Part shown: positions 9,990-21,684 of the stretch, in pieces
Layout: every line of letters begins with the position of its first letter
Position numbering within the stretch: the first letter of the stretch is position 1
Source of the DNA: Ascaphus truei
Lineage: Eukaryota; Chordata; Amphibia; Anura; Ascaphidae
Reading direction: 5' to 3'
Assembly (NCBI GenBank): GCA_036426205.1
Contig: CM071570.1
Location: forward strand, 53,093,087-53,157,086
DNA: 64,000 nt
Program-made: the position numbers and the translations under genes
The notes under the pieces: model-generated
Databases searched by the model: none
Seen by the model: the letters and a program-made list of their open reading frames with translations, nothing else
Told to the model about the DNA's origin: nothing

Positions 9990-10262
9990 CTCATAGTGTA
10001 GATGTGCAGAGGGTCTCCGGAGCTGAACCGCTTTGGTTTTAGGTCCGGGGACCCAATGCTTCCCGAGATACAGGCCCCTTTATGGGGTTCCGGTATCCCT
10101 TTGCTTTGTTTACATTTCGCGGTCACGTGATTGGGACATTTAAAAGCAGAGGGATACCGGCACCTCATAAAGAGGCCTTTATCTCGGGAAGCAGGGGGTC
10201 CCCGAATCTGAAACCAATGCGGTTCAGCTCCGGAGACCCCCTGCACATGTACACTATGAGTA
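9990..10262. mobile_element. Foldback element of the same arm family
   Basis: The left arm, 'gtgtagatgtgcagagggtctccggagctgaaccg', is repeated inverted at 10216-10258, and 'tcccgagatacaggcc' at about 10062 pairs with 'ggcctttatctcggga' near 10172. The arms resemble those of the neighbouring 9575 element, but with a different centre, so it is a separate insertion or a tandem relative. Confidence 0.75.
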
Positions 10263-10632
10263 AAAGTTGTTTAGAAAGATTTTTATTTTGCCGATGTTTG
10301 CTCAGAGAGAGTGCGGATCTCTCTCTGCTGCAAACACATATCGGCAGAAACGGCTTATCGCCTGGTTATCGGGAGACATTCTTTTTCGCCACCGGCTCAT
10401 TGGCGTTTTGCTTTCGCAGTGATTCGCCAGAGATTCGGCCCTTATTGAATACTGCGAAGGCAAATCGCCAAAATCATGCCGATAGTGAACACTTGCCGAG
10501 AGCACTTTTTCGGCGCTTACTGCATGAGGCCCCATGTGTGTATTCCATTGCACACCAATGAGGATGTTTTTGGCGATCCAATTATAGAATAGGCAGTGCT
10601 ACTTAGGGGATTGCACAGGCGTGTTAGCATTT
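10263..10632. other. MITE-like, non-coding sequence
   Basis: CG-containing sequence with local inverted motifs ('cgattcgcc', 'aaatcgcc', 'tcggcgcttact') and 'tagaataggcagtgc' near 10585. The style matches frog MITEs, but I cannot set its ends. The long open frame across it has no recognisable homology. Confidence 0.3.
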
Positions 10633-10674
10633 ACTCTTTGACAAAGGCCCGAACGGGATGAAACGCGTCAGAGT
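10633..10674 (+). ncRNA. Hammerhead-ribozyme-like motif
   Basis: Order: ACTCT (10633-10637), UUGACAAA in place of CUGAUGA, stem II CCCG (10648-10651) / CGGG (10654-10657), GAAAC (10660-10664), GCGUC with a UC cleavage-type site, then AGAGT (10670-10674), which pairs perfectly with ACTCT as stem I. The GAAAC box and both stems are kept; the first core box has two changes. About 75 bases downstream 'ttttttgctgtgcac' follows, resembling the sequence after the 57.4-kb motif. Confidence 0.5.
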
Positions 10675-11759
10675 GCACTTGGTGATGTAAAGTTTTTGGC
10701 CGCTTTTTCATTAAAACAAGCCTTTTTTATTTAGCTGCGTTCGGAACTTTTTTGCTGTGCACCGCCGTCTTTGATTTTTTCCATGCGATCAACTATAGCT
10801 GGAAGCGCGCTTCAACTTGCAGACAAACCACGACTGTCTTCGTTTTCATCAGTGAATTCATTGCTGGAGTTCTCAAGCACACTGATTCTTGGCTCAGCGT
10901 GAAAGCAGGTATCGTGGGGGTTGTGGGGCTTAGGGGTTTCTTTGGAGTGAGCCGGGTTGCTCTTTATTAGGGTGGTTGGCGGCTCCTGGTTATTCCTCAT
11001 TTATCACCCCTCCCCCTAGCCTGCACACTGGCCCACTTTGCTTTTAGACCGAGTGATTTATGATGCTCCATTTTTTGTCTGGTGGGTTATATACCCCCAT
11101 TTAAAATAAGGATTTTACATTCTATTGTGCAAGCAGCCCTTGAGCACTGGCTGTGGGATTACTATCTTTTCTGAAGCCAGGGTCACGTTTGGTGTGAATG
11201 GCTCCCGATAGCATTAACACAGTTCCCTTTTAAATCACTCCAAGCCCTGTAATATTTCCTCCACTTTATTGGGAAAAGGCAGCAGGATACAGATACTTGT
11301 GGATGGTGTGTAGTGGTGATTATTAGTTAGAAACCGGTAAAAAGAGATGGCCTCACCATGGGGGATAAACAGAGAAGGGGTTCTTTACTCACTGTCTCCA
11401 GGGTGGAAAAGGAAGTGAGGTGCAGTGTGGGTAAAGGAATAGTCTAGGGGCAGACTATGTCTGAACAAACAGGAGGGGGGGCAGACTAGCCCATTTTGGT
11501 GAGGATCTCAGAAACTGCAGTAGCAGCTCACTGCTTCCATGCCCAGAGGCAAGAAATGCAACATTGTTGCAAGTTACACAGGCACAGTATGTGTGTGCAA
11601 ACTCCAAGCAGCTGGGAATAAGATCTGACAGGCAGAAGCTGCAGAGGAGAGAGGGGGTGAGTCAGAAATGTAGTTCTTGTTCCATGACACTATCCCATTC
11701 ACTGGGAGGTCCCTCCTCTTCAACTACTCCTGGAACCTGACCTTTTAGAAACCACTTCC

Positions 11760-11762
<3 letters not shown>
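10675..11762. other. Probable body of the element carrying the hammerhead-like motif; otherwise unassigned
   Basis: The first 100 bases, up to about 10780, resemble the downstream flank of the other hammerhead-like copies ('aaaacaagccttttttattt', 'ttgctgtgcac'). From about 10990 the sequence has the look of unique or old repeat DNA. No coding region was recognised. Confidence 0.3.

Positions 11763-11825
<63 letters not shown>
11763..11825. repeat. (TA)n microsatellite
   Basis: About 31 uninterrupted TA dinucleotides. Confidence 0.98.
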
Positions 11826-11827
<2 letters not shown>

Positions 11828-13844
11828 TGGGATGACATCACTATCACCAGGCAGAAGTGGGAAGTGATTCTGCCTAGTCACCCAACACCATGTGATGGGG
11901 AAAAGTTATCTCTGTGTGGGCTCACACAATGAACCCCCTAGGACCATAGTAATCCCAAAGTGGTTTACTCACAGAAATTCTCATTTATGTGAGATTCAAT
12001 TTTACATCTACTATTGCTGAGATTTAATTCCATATCTGCGTTATCTTTAAAATCTATTCCAGATTTTTGGAATTACAATTAATATATTTTTATAGTCATT
12101 TAAATATTTTAATAAATTCATTTTTGCATTACACCTCAATAGTTGGAAATGTTGCCAAAATGGTAACATTTTATATTATAAATGGCTAAGGATAATTTAA
12201 TTTGTGCTTTTGTGTAGCTTGTTATTCTTTGGTGTTTTACAAATTGTATCCACATTTCTTTAACTTTTCCTTTGAGTTAATCAGTCTTCCTGTAGTGAGT
12301 AAAATTATACATTTACATTTACTTAATTAGGACTACATTTTGGGGAAGTAGCATTGCACAAAATATTTATGTTGATTTTTGTTTTCATAGCAAGTTAGTC
12401 CAGCCAGCTCTGTAAGATATTTTAATTGAACAGGGGTTTATATTTTTCATGCACTCTGCATTTCAAGGGAATATATAATTTCTTAAATCAGATTTTTTCT
12501 CACAAGTTTTATGATAAAGCGTGGAACCAACTGCGATGCAGAATAGCCACCTAGATGCTATGTTTTTGTGTATTCTTTGTTGCATGCAAACACAAATGTG
12601 GTACTACATACAGTAACTTTTAATATAAGAATGTCATTTAGATATTTACAGTAGATTATCTTTGTTTAGTTTCATTCAGGACAGTGTTGTTTTCTTTCAC
12701 CGCATGAGGAAATGTTCAGAGAAAATGTTTATTATGCTTTCTTCATTACTCCATATGCTTTGCCAGCATGACATTCTGGTCATATTCAGTGGCGTATTGA
12801 ATTTTTTCCTCCGGTTTCTCCAGACTACAAAATGCACATAGCACAGGCTCAGAGTAGCCTACCAGGTGAACATGAACAACACTGGTGCATCCTGTGGTCA
12901 ATGTCCCTTCTTTATACAGTACTGTACATAAAAAAGAGATCCTTTAAACAAAGCAGGTAAAAGTGTTGTACTGTATCTCTGGAAAGAAAGAAATTATCAG
13001 CTGAAAAACTACAAGGCATGTCAAGATAACACTTTTGAACAATGTGTGGAAGAGATAGGCTTTATTCACTAAATATTTTAAGTAGGAGCTGCTGGAAGAA
13101 ATCAGAAAATTTAGATGACTGAGGAAAAATAGACTGAGCAGAGACAGGACGATGGAAGAAGGTGGTGTTTGAAAATATAGAGAATAATATAATAGACATA
13201 TGTAGGGTGAGATACAAAAGAGACCACATGGGGTTGTTTACTACTAGTCAGCAGTAAGTGCTTCTGCATACAATAGGAATGGTCATTCTCTAGAATGTAT
13301 AAAAAAAATATTACAATAACCAAAGGGTGATTCTATCCTCAAAAACATTACCTTATCCACTTCTGAGAAAACCAACAAGCTTACTGCAAGATCATTTTTA
13401 GACTCTATGCTCTCTGATTATACAAAAGAACATAGCAGTGCTGCCCATCTTCTAAGCAGGGGCAATCCAAGTCCCCTGTATGACCAAATCTCCAACTAAA
13501 AGAAAAGGGAGACAGAAAGGCACTGAGGTAAGTTCTGTATATATAGGCGGCCTCATTTATCCAATACAAGATGTTATTGAAAATAGTATTGCATAGTGGA
13601 GCGTCGGAAAGTGGAACCCATTTTCCCACAGGATCAATGTTATACATTGAGGTTACGTTCCAGAACAAGGCCAAGTAGGCCTTTTTAACACACAAAATAA
13701 TACCAGAATGTTGTACTCAGGCAATAATATATGCAGTACACACAGTAATTATGATGTATAAAGTTTATATTTATTGAATATTGTACAATAAAATTATATA
13801 GAGTACAGTATAAGCAATATCAATTATTGGAGGAAGGAAGAAGG
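11826..13844. other. AT-rich DNA without a recognised feature
   Basis: Two kilobases of AT-rich sequence with no repeat boundary, coding frame or RNA gene that I can support. A 'gcgtcggaaagtggaac' stretch at about 13602 resembles 'cgtcggaaagcgaag' at 15309, so the 13.6-15.3 kb interval may be a single decayed element enclosing the minisatellite. Confidence 0.3.
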
Positions 13845-14775
13845 TGATTGGGGGGTATCTTGAGGAGATTTCGAAGGCCTTCTTGGATGGGATTTGGAAG
13901 GTCTTCTTGGAGGGGATTTGGAAGGTCTTCTTGGAGGGAATTTGGAAGCTTTTCTTGGAGGAGATTTGGAAGGATTTCTTGGAGGGAATCTGGAAGCTCT
14001 TCTTGGAGGGGATTTGGAAGGACTTCCTGGAGGGGATTTGGAAGGACTTCCTGGAGGGGATTTGGAAGGACTCCTTGCAGGAGAGTTGGAAGGGCTTCCT
14101 GGAAGGGATTTGGAAGGACTTCCTGGAGAGGATTTGGAAGGTTTTCTTGCAGGGCATTTGGAAGGACTTCTTTCAGGGGATTTAGAATACTTCTTGGAGG
14201 GGATTTGGAAGGGTTTCCTGGATAGAATATGGAAGGTCTCCTTCCATGGGATTTGAAAGGACTTCTTTCATGGGATTAAGAAGACTTCTAGGAGGGGATT
14301 TGAAAGGGCTTCCTCTGGGGGATCTGGAAGGACTTCCTGGAGGGGATTTGGAGGGACTTCCTAGAGGGGATTTAGAAGGTCTTCATGCAGGGGATTCTGA
14401 AGGACTTCTTTCAGGGGATTAAGAAGACCTATTGGAGAGGATTTGAAAGGCCTTCTTGTGGGGAATTTGGAAGGACTTCCTGGAGAGGATTTGGAAGGTC
14501 TTCCTGGAGAGAATTTGGAAGGTCTTCTTGCAGGGCATTTGGAAGGTCTTCTTGGAGGGGATTTGGAAGGGCTTCTTGGAGGGGATTTGGAAGGGCTTCC
14601 TGTAGGGGATTTGGAATGACTTCCCGGAGAGAATTTGGAAGGTCTTCTTGCAGGGGATTTGGAAGCACTTCTTTCAGGGGATTTAGGAGACTTCTTCGAA
14701 GGAATTTGGAATGACTTCCTGGAGGAGATTTGGAAGGACTTCCAGGAGGGCATTTGGAAGGACTTCTTGCAGGTG
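13845..14775. repeat. 24-bp minisatellite, ~38 imperfect units
   Basis: The unit approximates GGAGGGGATTTGGAAGGACT plus TCCT. Because 24 is a multiple of three, several frames on both strands stay open and read as repeats such as GDLEGLPG or PSKSPPRS. These are not genes. Unit variants are interspersed, and some units are 21-27 bases. The array adjoins a pogo/Tigger-like fragment on the right. Confidence 0.92.
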
Positions 14776-14890
14776 AAGTGGCACACAACACGGGAATTGA
14801 TCTTCTAATCATATGATAAGGATGTTTTCAACTTCAGCAATAAGTCCATCACGTTACCTTATTGTTTTTGCTTGCATAGGAGCTGAGCCC

Positions 14891-15100
14891 TTAACCTAGT
14901 CCAATAGTCTGGCTTTGACTTTCAGAATTGTCACAATTGTTGTACAAATACAGTAATATCCAATGAGTGGCAATTTCCGTATTGGACTCACCATTCTCTG
15001 AACACCTTATGATGTTTAAATGTACCTCCAAAGTACTGTAAGGCTTTCTATTGTATTTTTGAGCAGAAACATCACTGGCATTTTTGCTTTTGTCAGACAT
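14891..15100 (-). pseudogene. N-terminal helix-turn-helix of a pogo/Tigger-type transposase (fragment)
   Basis: From an ATG at 15100 the minus strand reads MSDKSKNASDVSAQKYNRKP, then YSTLEVHLNIIRCSENGESN and TEIATHW, before diverging and stopping at 14891. The 'R(K)..(S/T)LE.KL.IIR..E.GES...IA' pattern is the CENP-B/psq-type DNA-binding domain at the N-terminus of pogo-family transposases and their domesticated relatives. The DDE catalytic part is absent, and the region where it should lie is a minisatellite. The frame is short and interrupted, so this is a remnant. Confidence 0.5.
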
Positions 15101-15642
15101 GGTAAAAATATACCACAAAACATTCACCCAGACTGAGCTGGGAGATTTCACTGAACTATGCCTTTGTGATTGGCCGATTGTTTCAACTTGTCAGCGTGGC
15201 GTCATGTCGTATGAGCATCGTATAAGGCATTTAATCCTTAGCATCAGAAAAAAGCTAATCTGTGATGTATTATAAAGCGTCGATATGCCATTTGTCTCAA
15301 AGTGAAACGTCGGAAAGCGAAGATCATGTGTAACAGACTTTTATATAATGAAAGGATAAAATCTAGATTAAAATCAAGTAAAAAAAGCGTGTACTCCGAC
15401 GATTTGGGGCCTCCAGGAATTCCACATTCACAACCAGTGATGAGAGTGGACTACATTATTAAGCATGAGTTTAATATTTACAAAAACATCTTTAATAAAT
15501 TCAGTCAAATATATGTAGCTGAGATTTCAAAATTGATGTAGATACAGCTGAAGAAGAGATGAATGAGGTCTTCAAATGGCAACGATCAAGTACTGTAAAA
15601 ATAATTATCTTGCTGGTCCAATAAATGGTATCACAACAGTTT
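15101..15642. other. Probable flank of the pogo-like remnant; unassigned
   Basis: AT-rich sequence with 'aaacgtcggaaagcgaag' at 15306-15323. No other protein or RNA is supported. Confidence 0.3.
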
Positions 15643-15784
15643 ACAATGGCCCTTTTTCTGTAAGGTGTAATAAGAGCAGATGATGTGCTATCGGAGGAAA
15701 AGATACATTAAAGTCAATGGGGCTTTTCATGTGATAGCATGTAATCTGCACTTATTATCACACTTTGCAGAATAAGGGCCAATG
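15643..15784. mobile_element. Short foldback MITE, ~140 bp
   Basis: The left end, AATGGCCCTTTTTCTG, is matched by the inverted right end, CATTGGCCCTTATTCTGC. The arms continue with 'tgataataagtgcagat'-like pairing up to the centre near 15712. It is non-coding. Confidence 0.7.
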
Positions 15785-15809
15785 AATCTACACAATTCCC
15801 AAAACCAGC

Positions 15810-16495
15810 TAAGGCTGAGGCCCCAGTACGTCTGCTGCACGTGCGCCTGCGAGACTGGCGGCGCGTGCAGCCGATTCCCCGGTCTGCAGTGAGCTGCAGG
15901 AAGAGAGACCAAGGGGGGGGGCGTGGTGGGGGAGTGACGGGGGCGCGGCCATGACGTCACCCGGCAAGTTCGCCCTCATTGGCTGAACCACCGGGGGGCG
16001 TGGCTTAGCGCTCCGTCGCGAGTCCTGCTCTCAATTCTATTGAGAGCAGGAGCAACTCTCGCCACAGCGCTGCGGCCCCCCCTCGCAGTGGGCCCTGCAC
16101 CATTCAGGGGAGGGCTCTCGTCCCTGCAGCGTCCGCCACAGCAGGCGCTGCAGTATCCAGCGGGGACCAGGCCTACTGCTGCGGCCGAGTTTATTCGAGC
16201 ATTTGCCCGTTCTCGGCCGCAGCAGTAACCTGGCGCGCGCCGGAGGGTGCCAGGCGCGCGCCGAAGCAGCGGAAGAGCGCCCTCCGATCGGGGCGCTCTC
16301 CCTCCCGCTGCCGGGTCCGCCGGGTCCCCCGGAACCCCCTGCCGCCGTCCCCCACATCGCGGGACACCAGGGCTCCCTCGGGGAGCCCTGGACGCGCGTG
16401 CAGGGGGCGCTGGCCCCCGATGACGCGTGACCGCGCATCGGTGACGCGCGGCACGCCGAGGGAGTGCGGAACTAGCCCTGCTCGGATTAAGTGTG
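15810..16495. mobile_element. CpG-rich block with internal hairpins, probable GC-rich MITE
   Basis: An abrupt GC-rich island in AT-rich DNA. It contains two strong inverted repeats: CCTGCTCTCAAT / ATTGAGAGCAGG (16024-16050) and TACTGCTGCGGCCGAG / CTCGGCCGCAGCAGTA (16174-16227). It could be mistaken for a promoter CpG island. However, no exon or transcript signal lies next to it, and similar CpG-rich foldbacks with target duplications occur at 23.2 kb. The long open frames on both strands reflect GC bias. Exact ends are unclear. Confidence 0.45.
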
Positions 16496-17584
16496 TCGGT
16501 AGTGTAAGACTTGGTAAGGATGCTTAGATTAAATTTTGATTGTACCATCATACCACAAGCACGATAAACAAGTATGATAACTCTCTCAGGTAGTTAGTTG
16601 TATTAGCATGTTCAAGGTTTTTATTATCTTCAAATTGACAGAGTATAAAGCCTCTTTGAGGTCATCTGTCCCTTATTTTATTCTGTGTGTAATAAGCATT
16701 TGTGTTCATCTTTTACTTGTGTTACAACTAAAGCAAACTTTCAAGTGGAAAATCTGGAAATGGAAAACCTCTTAAGGTTACATGTAGTTCCATCACTTTA
16801 ATATATGTCACATCTGCCGCATATCAGATTTCTGCTAGTTTTCATGCCGCTGTGAGGATTAATAGCAGTTTTATGAGGTGGTTTAATATCTACTGTAATT
16901 TATCAAGACTTGCCATAAAAGTGAAGATAAAAGTAACTCAAATTGAAAATAAAAATTGTATACCTTCATGAAGGTTATAATGAACTCATGCATATGGTAA
17001 TTAAATATTTACACTTATGTGTGAAATAAATAGCGGAAGAGTGTATTCATTTTGCATGAGATTTTCTTAGCTACAAAAATAATTGGTGTCCTATATTCAA
17101 GTGGCTATAATTAATGCAAATGCAAAAGGGATTCAGTTTGTATTCTTTTAATGAAATGCGAATATTTTTTAATTCTTGTATTATTTCGCATTACTTTTAA
17201 GGGTATTCCGGTTTTGTCCTAAAAGAGGAACTAAAAGAAAGTGATGTGTAAGTCATCATTTGTTAGCTTCCCAATACTGTACTACAATACTACAGATGTA
17301 GTAAAACTTAACGTGTTCGGTGACGTGGCAGTTGCGGTACCAAAGGATTGAAGCTGCGTGGGAACCCATTCAGCAGACACTATCCCAAGCGCCACGGACG
17401 TTTGCTTTTTCGTCTGTGGGGCACCGTCTGTGGGGGCAGTAAGTCTTGCTGTACGTAATGAAGATAATATACAGCACAAGGTTAATTCCTACCTAGTAAT
17501 TCAAATTTGTACATGTCTTTTACTAAATATGTTCTGTTCTAGGCTTCCTAGGACTCAGTAAGATTTGACAGGCAGGTAAACTCA
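16496..17584. other. No recognised feature
   Basis: AT-rich DNA. 17310-17450 is locally CG-rich and may be a MITE fragment. No coding region is supported. Confidence 0.3.
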
Positions 17585-17800
17585 TCAATTAGATTGTAAG
17601 CTCTTCATGGTAGGGACTCCTTTTCCTAAATGTAACTTTTATGTCTGAAGCGCTTCTTTCCATTATGTGTTATTTGTATTATTTGTTATTTATATGATTA
17701 TGTCACGTGTATTACTGCTGTGAAGTGCTATGTACATTAATGGCGCTACAGTATATAAATAAAGATATACATACTGTACATACATATACATAGAGAATAT
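17585..17800 (+). repeat. L2-type LINE 3' end
   Basis: It begins TTAGATTGTAAGCTCTTCAT, continues 'ggtagggactcc', 'tgtattactgctgtgaagtgctatgtac' and 'tggcgctacag...ataaataaag', and ends in a short 'atacatac' run. This is the classical 3' tail of L2-like LINEs and of SINEs that share it. A related copy lies at 24.2-24.35 kb. No reverse transcriptase is attached, as expected for 5'-truncated insertions. Confidence 0.65.
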
Positions 17801-19084
17801 CTCCTTCATGCAAAATAGAGTCCTTGAATTTCTGATGAACTTTATTTACAAGCACAAACAGAAATGACTAGAAAACTTTGGTGATGCATAAATTAGGAGA
17901 AGGTGAAAAAACAATACTACTGTATGACGGGGAGAGCAGTTGGGGGAGCCCACTTAGCGGTGACTGCAAGCTTGTAAAGAAAGCATTGTAGACTTCCCAA
18001 GCAGGAAATAGAGCTGTACTTTACCAAGTGCTAGGGAGGGAGGATCATACCAAATCCCCGGTGCCTGGGAAGGGTAGTTGCTGAGGCAACATGGTGAATG
18101 ACAGTTATAGTACACGTTACATACTGTAGTATCAAAGAAACTAGGGTAAAGGTAACTGAGAAACAACAGGAGAAAAACAGAACTAAAGACAGAACAAAAT
18201 CACTATGGCTCATTATGGCTGTAAATTAATTTTATGACACTTAAAATACAGTAGCTGCCATAGTAAGTTTTGTTACTTAGCTCTGATCAGTGCAGCTTTG
18301 GTACCTTCTAAGTTATTAGCATTTACAGTAACTAACTCGTAGTGCTTGTACAGACTATTTAGGAATACTATTATGTTATTTGTTTCATACCTATAACTGC
18401 AAGACTATTAAACAAAAATTAAATCTAGAAACAAACATTTACCACTTGAGTGCTATAATGACATTGACTGAATAAAACAAGGTTCAGCCCTTTGGGGGGG
18501 CCTTGTGTGCCTGGCAATATGGGGACATTTTGTCATAGCACCTCCACAACTAAAATAGTTACAAATTAGGTGCATTACTCATGTAATTGGCTTTCCTGAC
18601 CATATTTCAATATCCTGAGTGTGAAAATTATTATTTTTTAAAATTCTATTCAGGTATAAATTGTTGAATTGCTAAACCATTAATTCACATCTACCTGTGA
18701 GATGGCCAAACAAGAGACGGAGAGAGGAAGGAGTTAGGGCGTTTCCTGCGGTAAATATTTCATGCTCAGTACAGTTACCATACAAATAGGAAACCAAGTG
18801 TTTCCATTTTACCATGTGTACAGCTAACACTAAAAAATATGTGAAAATCTTATAGTATCAATCACCACGATTTATCCACTTAAAACATTTGACTGCCATT
18901 GTTTCATTTTTGCACCTTTCAGTGTATTTGAAATAAAAAAAAATGTTTATTCCCTGACATTTGATTCTATTACATTTCCATTGCTGGGTATCATTGCACT
19001 GCAGGGATGGGCTGAAAAACAAAATGGTCCATCTTAAAGAAGCAGTCCATCTGCTCGTTTTTTTTTAGCCCCCCCCCTTTTTTT
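17801..19084. other. No recognised feature
   Basis: AT-rich sequence with poly-A/T and poly-C runs, for example around 19070. No gene, RNA or element end is supported. Confidence 0.3.
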
Positions 19085-19400
19085 CATAGATAGGAAGCAG
19101 GGGGTCTCCAAAGCTGAACTGCTCTGTGGATCTCCTTGTCCCTCATATACTTACTGGGGAAGGTGTCACCGGTAGCATCCCCTCCAAAGGGAACCAAAAT
19201 GGCTTTAAAATTTCCCACTTCACGCTGGCCAATAGAAAATAGCTTCATCATACATCGTGGCTTCCAATCGGCCCCCATGCTGTGGGGGATGTAAATAGCA
19301 AGACAGTAGCACCTTCTCCTGTAAGTAGCTCATGAACAAGGTGGTCCATGGAGCTGAAATTAATACAATTCAGCTCTGGATACCCCCTGCTCCAACCCCC
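19085..19400. mobile_element. Foldback element of the 'gcagggggtctcc..agctgaac' family
   Basis: The left arm, 'gaagcagggggtctccaaagctgaactg', pairs with the right arm, 'aattcagctctggataccccctgctcc'. Inner arm sequences ('ctcatatacttact' with 'gtaagtagctcatga') pair weakly. The arms are related to those at 9.6, 10.0 and 21.4 kb, but this copy is older and more diverged. Confidence 0.6.
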
Positions 19401-20519
19401 ATATACGTATATTGAAAAGGGTGACCTGCAGCTATAAAAATGTTAAAAAAAAAAAAACACAGCGTTGTGTTAAAAATAGCACTCATCCTTTTTGGGAGGG
19501 TATACTATTAGATGAACGTGGTGGCTATCTGCCAAAAACATACAACCATTTATTAGCATATTTTTTAATGTAGCACAAAATTAGCTGCCATTTTTGTTTT
19601 AAATCTCTTTAGCAGCAAAAAAAGTCAGCTGTTTCTAATAAATGTTTAAATGCCACACATTTTTTTTCTTACAAACCAAACCCTTAATGAGAAATATGCT
19701 TTCTATTTTTGAGGCCAAAGAAAGTACAACATAATTTTGGATAACAATGTAAAATCCTTGGGCACTAAATATGAGTTTGCATTACAGCTTGCATATTTTA
19801 CCTTATTTGTTATCTCAGCTGCACTTGGGACTACTAAGCTGAATAGCAACCAGAGCTTGGACATAAATACAATGCCTGTGATTAATAGTTGAAAGTGCAT
19901 CTGCTAAATAACTATACATAGTGTTTATATTTATTCTAACTGAGCAAGTATAAACTGTAGAGTGTAGGGATTGCAAAGAATCATGAAGTTGTGTGAAATA
20001 AGTAAATTCAAAAATAATTTCAAAGGTGACCAAGTATTAGTTTGACTAAATAATATTGTTGCATGTGCACTTTATGAATACCAAAGATTTCCACTGTACA
20101 GTTTTTACAGTATGTCTTACATAATTTATGTGATGCATGTGTAACTTATTTCTATTCTAGGTATTCATAGCTAAAGAACTGAAGGCACATAGTACAGCCA
20201 ACTAAGTTGGCCCCCTTTGCACTAAAGTTGATAGGTAAAAAAAGAAAAGAAAAAAAGTTAAAACTAATCTCTGCAGCTGGTTTTTTGTTCATGGTCAAGA
20301 TGTGCACGTGACATTGCTCAGAGAGGAAATAAAGTTCTGCTTACTGCCACAGGGGCCAGAACTGCTTTAGTTTATGACTGGGTTACATACAATATTGCAC
20401 ACATTGAGATGGAAAAGTAGTTGTGGGCTAAACTTACATTCTGGGCATTATTGAATTCCTGCTCATTGATTAGTAAAACATCCTAGGCATGAAAAGTCAG
20501 CACCTGGCCAAATAACAGG
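19401..20519. other. No recognised feature
   Basis: AT-rich DNA with poly-A tracts. No supported coding region, RNA gene or repeat boundary. Confidence 0.3.
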
Positions 20520-20905
20520 GCAGAAATTTCATCCAGGGGTCAGTCGGGGTGGGGGCTGGCAGGGATTTAATTCAGGGGGCAGCAGGGGAGGGGATTCTAT
20601 CTGGGGCTGGGTGGAGAGGAGCAGGAGAGAGGTGAGTTCATTTGTGGGCAATGGGAGCGAGTAACTGTAGGAATCCAAGTATTTGACTATGTGTACAACT
20701 AACACAAAAAAATCAGAGTAACTATAGGGAGGTGCTTTCATCAGGGTAGTGATTTCATCTGGGAGGTGTGTGTGGGATGTAAGTTCATCTGAGGGGGGCA
20801 GTGGGTGGGAGGTAATTTCATCTGGGGTGGCAAGTATGTGTGGAAGGGAGGTAAATTCATCAAGGGGGAAGGGACATTACATGGGGGGGGGGGAGGAGAG
20901 GTTGG
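20520..20905. repeat. Degenerate G-rich minisatellite
   Basis: Repeated units around 'gggaggtaatttcatctgggg' of variable length, with a run of ten G at about 20883-20892. Open frames on either strand are by-products. Confidence 0.6.
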
Positions 20906-20954
20906 CGGGACAACCTGTCGGTAATTTTTCTAATATTTGAATAATTAAAAATCC

Positions 20955-21075
20955 ATTTTAGCCTATAATAGTAATAATTACCTCAGGTCAGTGCTTTACC
21001 AGGGCATGAATGCCTGGTTGGATGAACCTAGGTAATTCCCTGTCCCTCTGGGATTATTACTTAAGTAATAATTCT
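20955..21075. repeat. Small palindromic repeat ('tagcctataatagtaataatta' family)
   Basis: Left 'agtaataattacct' and right 'gggattattactt' are inverted, with a 'ccagggcatgaatgcctgg' centre. Related hairpins occur at 56.05-56.12 and 57.08-57.18 kb. It is non-coding. Confidence 0.55.
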
Positions 21076-21417
21076 GCTTGTATTTTTACATTCCTATTTA
21101 AAATGATTTTAAATAAATAAATGTTATGAATATTATGGAAATATTACTAGCTAAGTGGTCTATTCTATAAACCTTCATTAAAAAAATCGCTGGGCCGTTT
21201 ACGCCGCCAGTTTTTTGAGCGTTGCTATCATTGTATTCAATTACCTGTGATAGCAAAATTCCCAAAACGGGCGAGAAGCTGGCAACGTGATGATCGCCTC
21301 TCTCAATAGGGCTAACCCGGTGATTTCTTTCAGCTGCAGAAAGAGCTGCACAGAGAGAGCTGCCTCTCCCTGTGCATATCTCGCCAGCGGTCAAAAGATT
21401 TTAATATAAATGTAATA

Positions 21418-21684
21418 CTAGTGTAGATGAGCAGGCGGTCTCCGGAGCAGAACCGCATTGATTTCAGGTCCGGGGACCCACTGCTTCCTGAGATACAGGC
21501 CCCATTATGGGTGCCGGTATCTCCTATGCATTTAAATGTCTCACGTCACGTGACCGTGGGAATAAAATGCATAGGAGATACTGGCACCCCATAATGGGGC
21601 CTGTATCTCAGGAAGCAGGGTGTCCCCAGACCTCAAAACAATGCGGTTCTGCTCCGGAGACCCCCTGCTCATCTACACTAGTAT
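21418..21684. mobile_element. Foldback element, best-preserved copy of the 'ctccggagc' arm family
   Basis: The arm 'ctagtgtagatgagcaggcggtctccggagcagaaccgcattg' is inverted at 21640-21684, and 'cctgagatacaggcccc' pairs with 'ggggcctgtatctcagg'. The centre near 21540-21560 contains 'cacgtcacgtgaccgtggg'. The arms are nearly identical. Confidence 0.8.

Noticed and set aside
13771..14812. Repeat proteins (GDLEGLPG, PSKSPPRS types) on both strands
   Set aside because: A 24-base minisatellite keeps all these frames open; no start context, no homology.
15976..16551. GC-rich frames of up to 191 codons on the minus strand
   Set aside because: CpG-rich block open in several frames; arginine/alanine-rich by composition, no motif.
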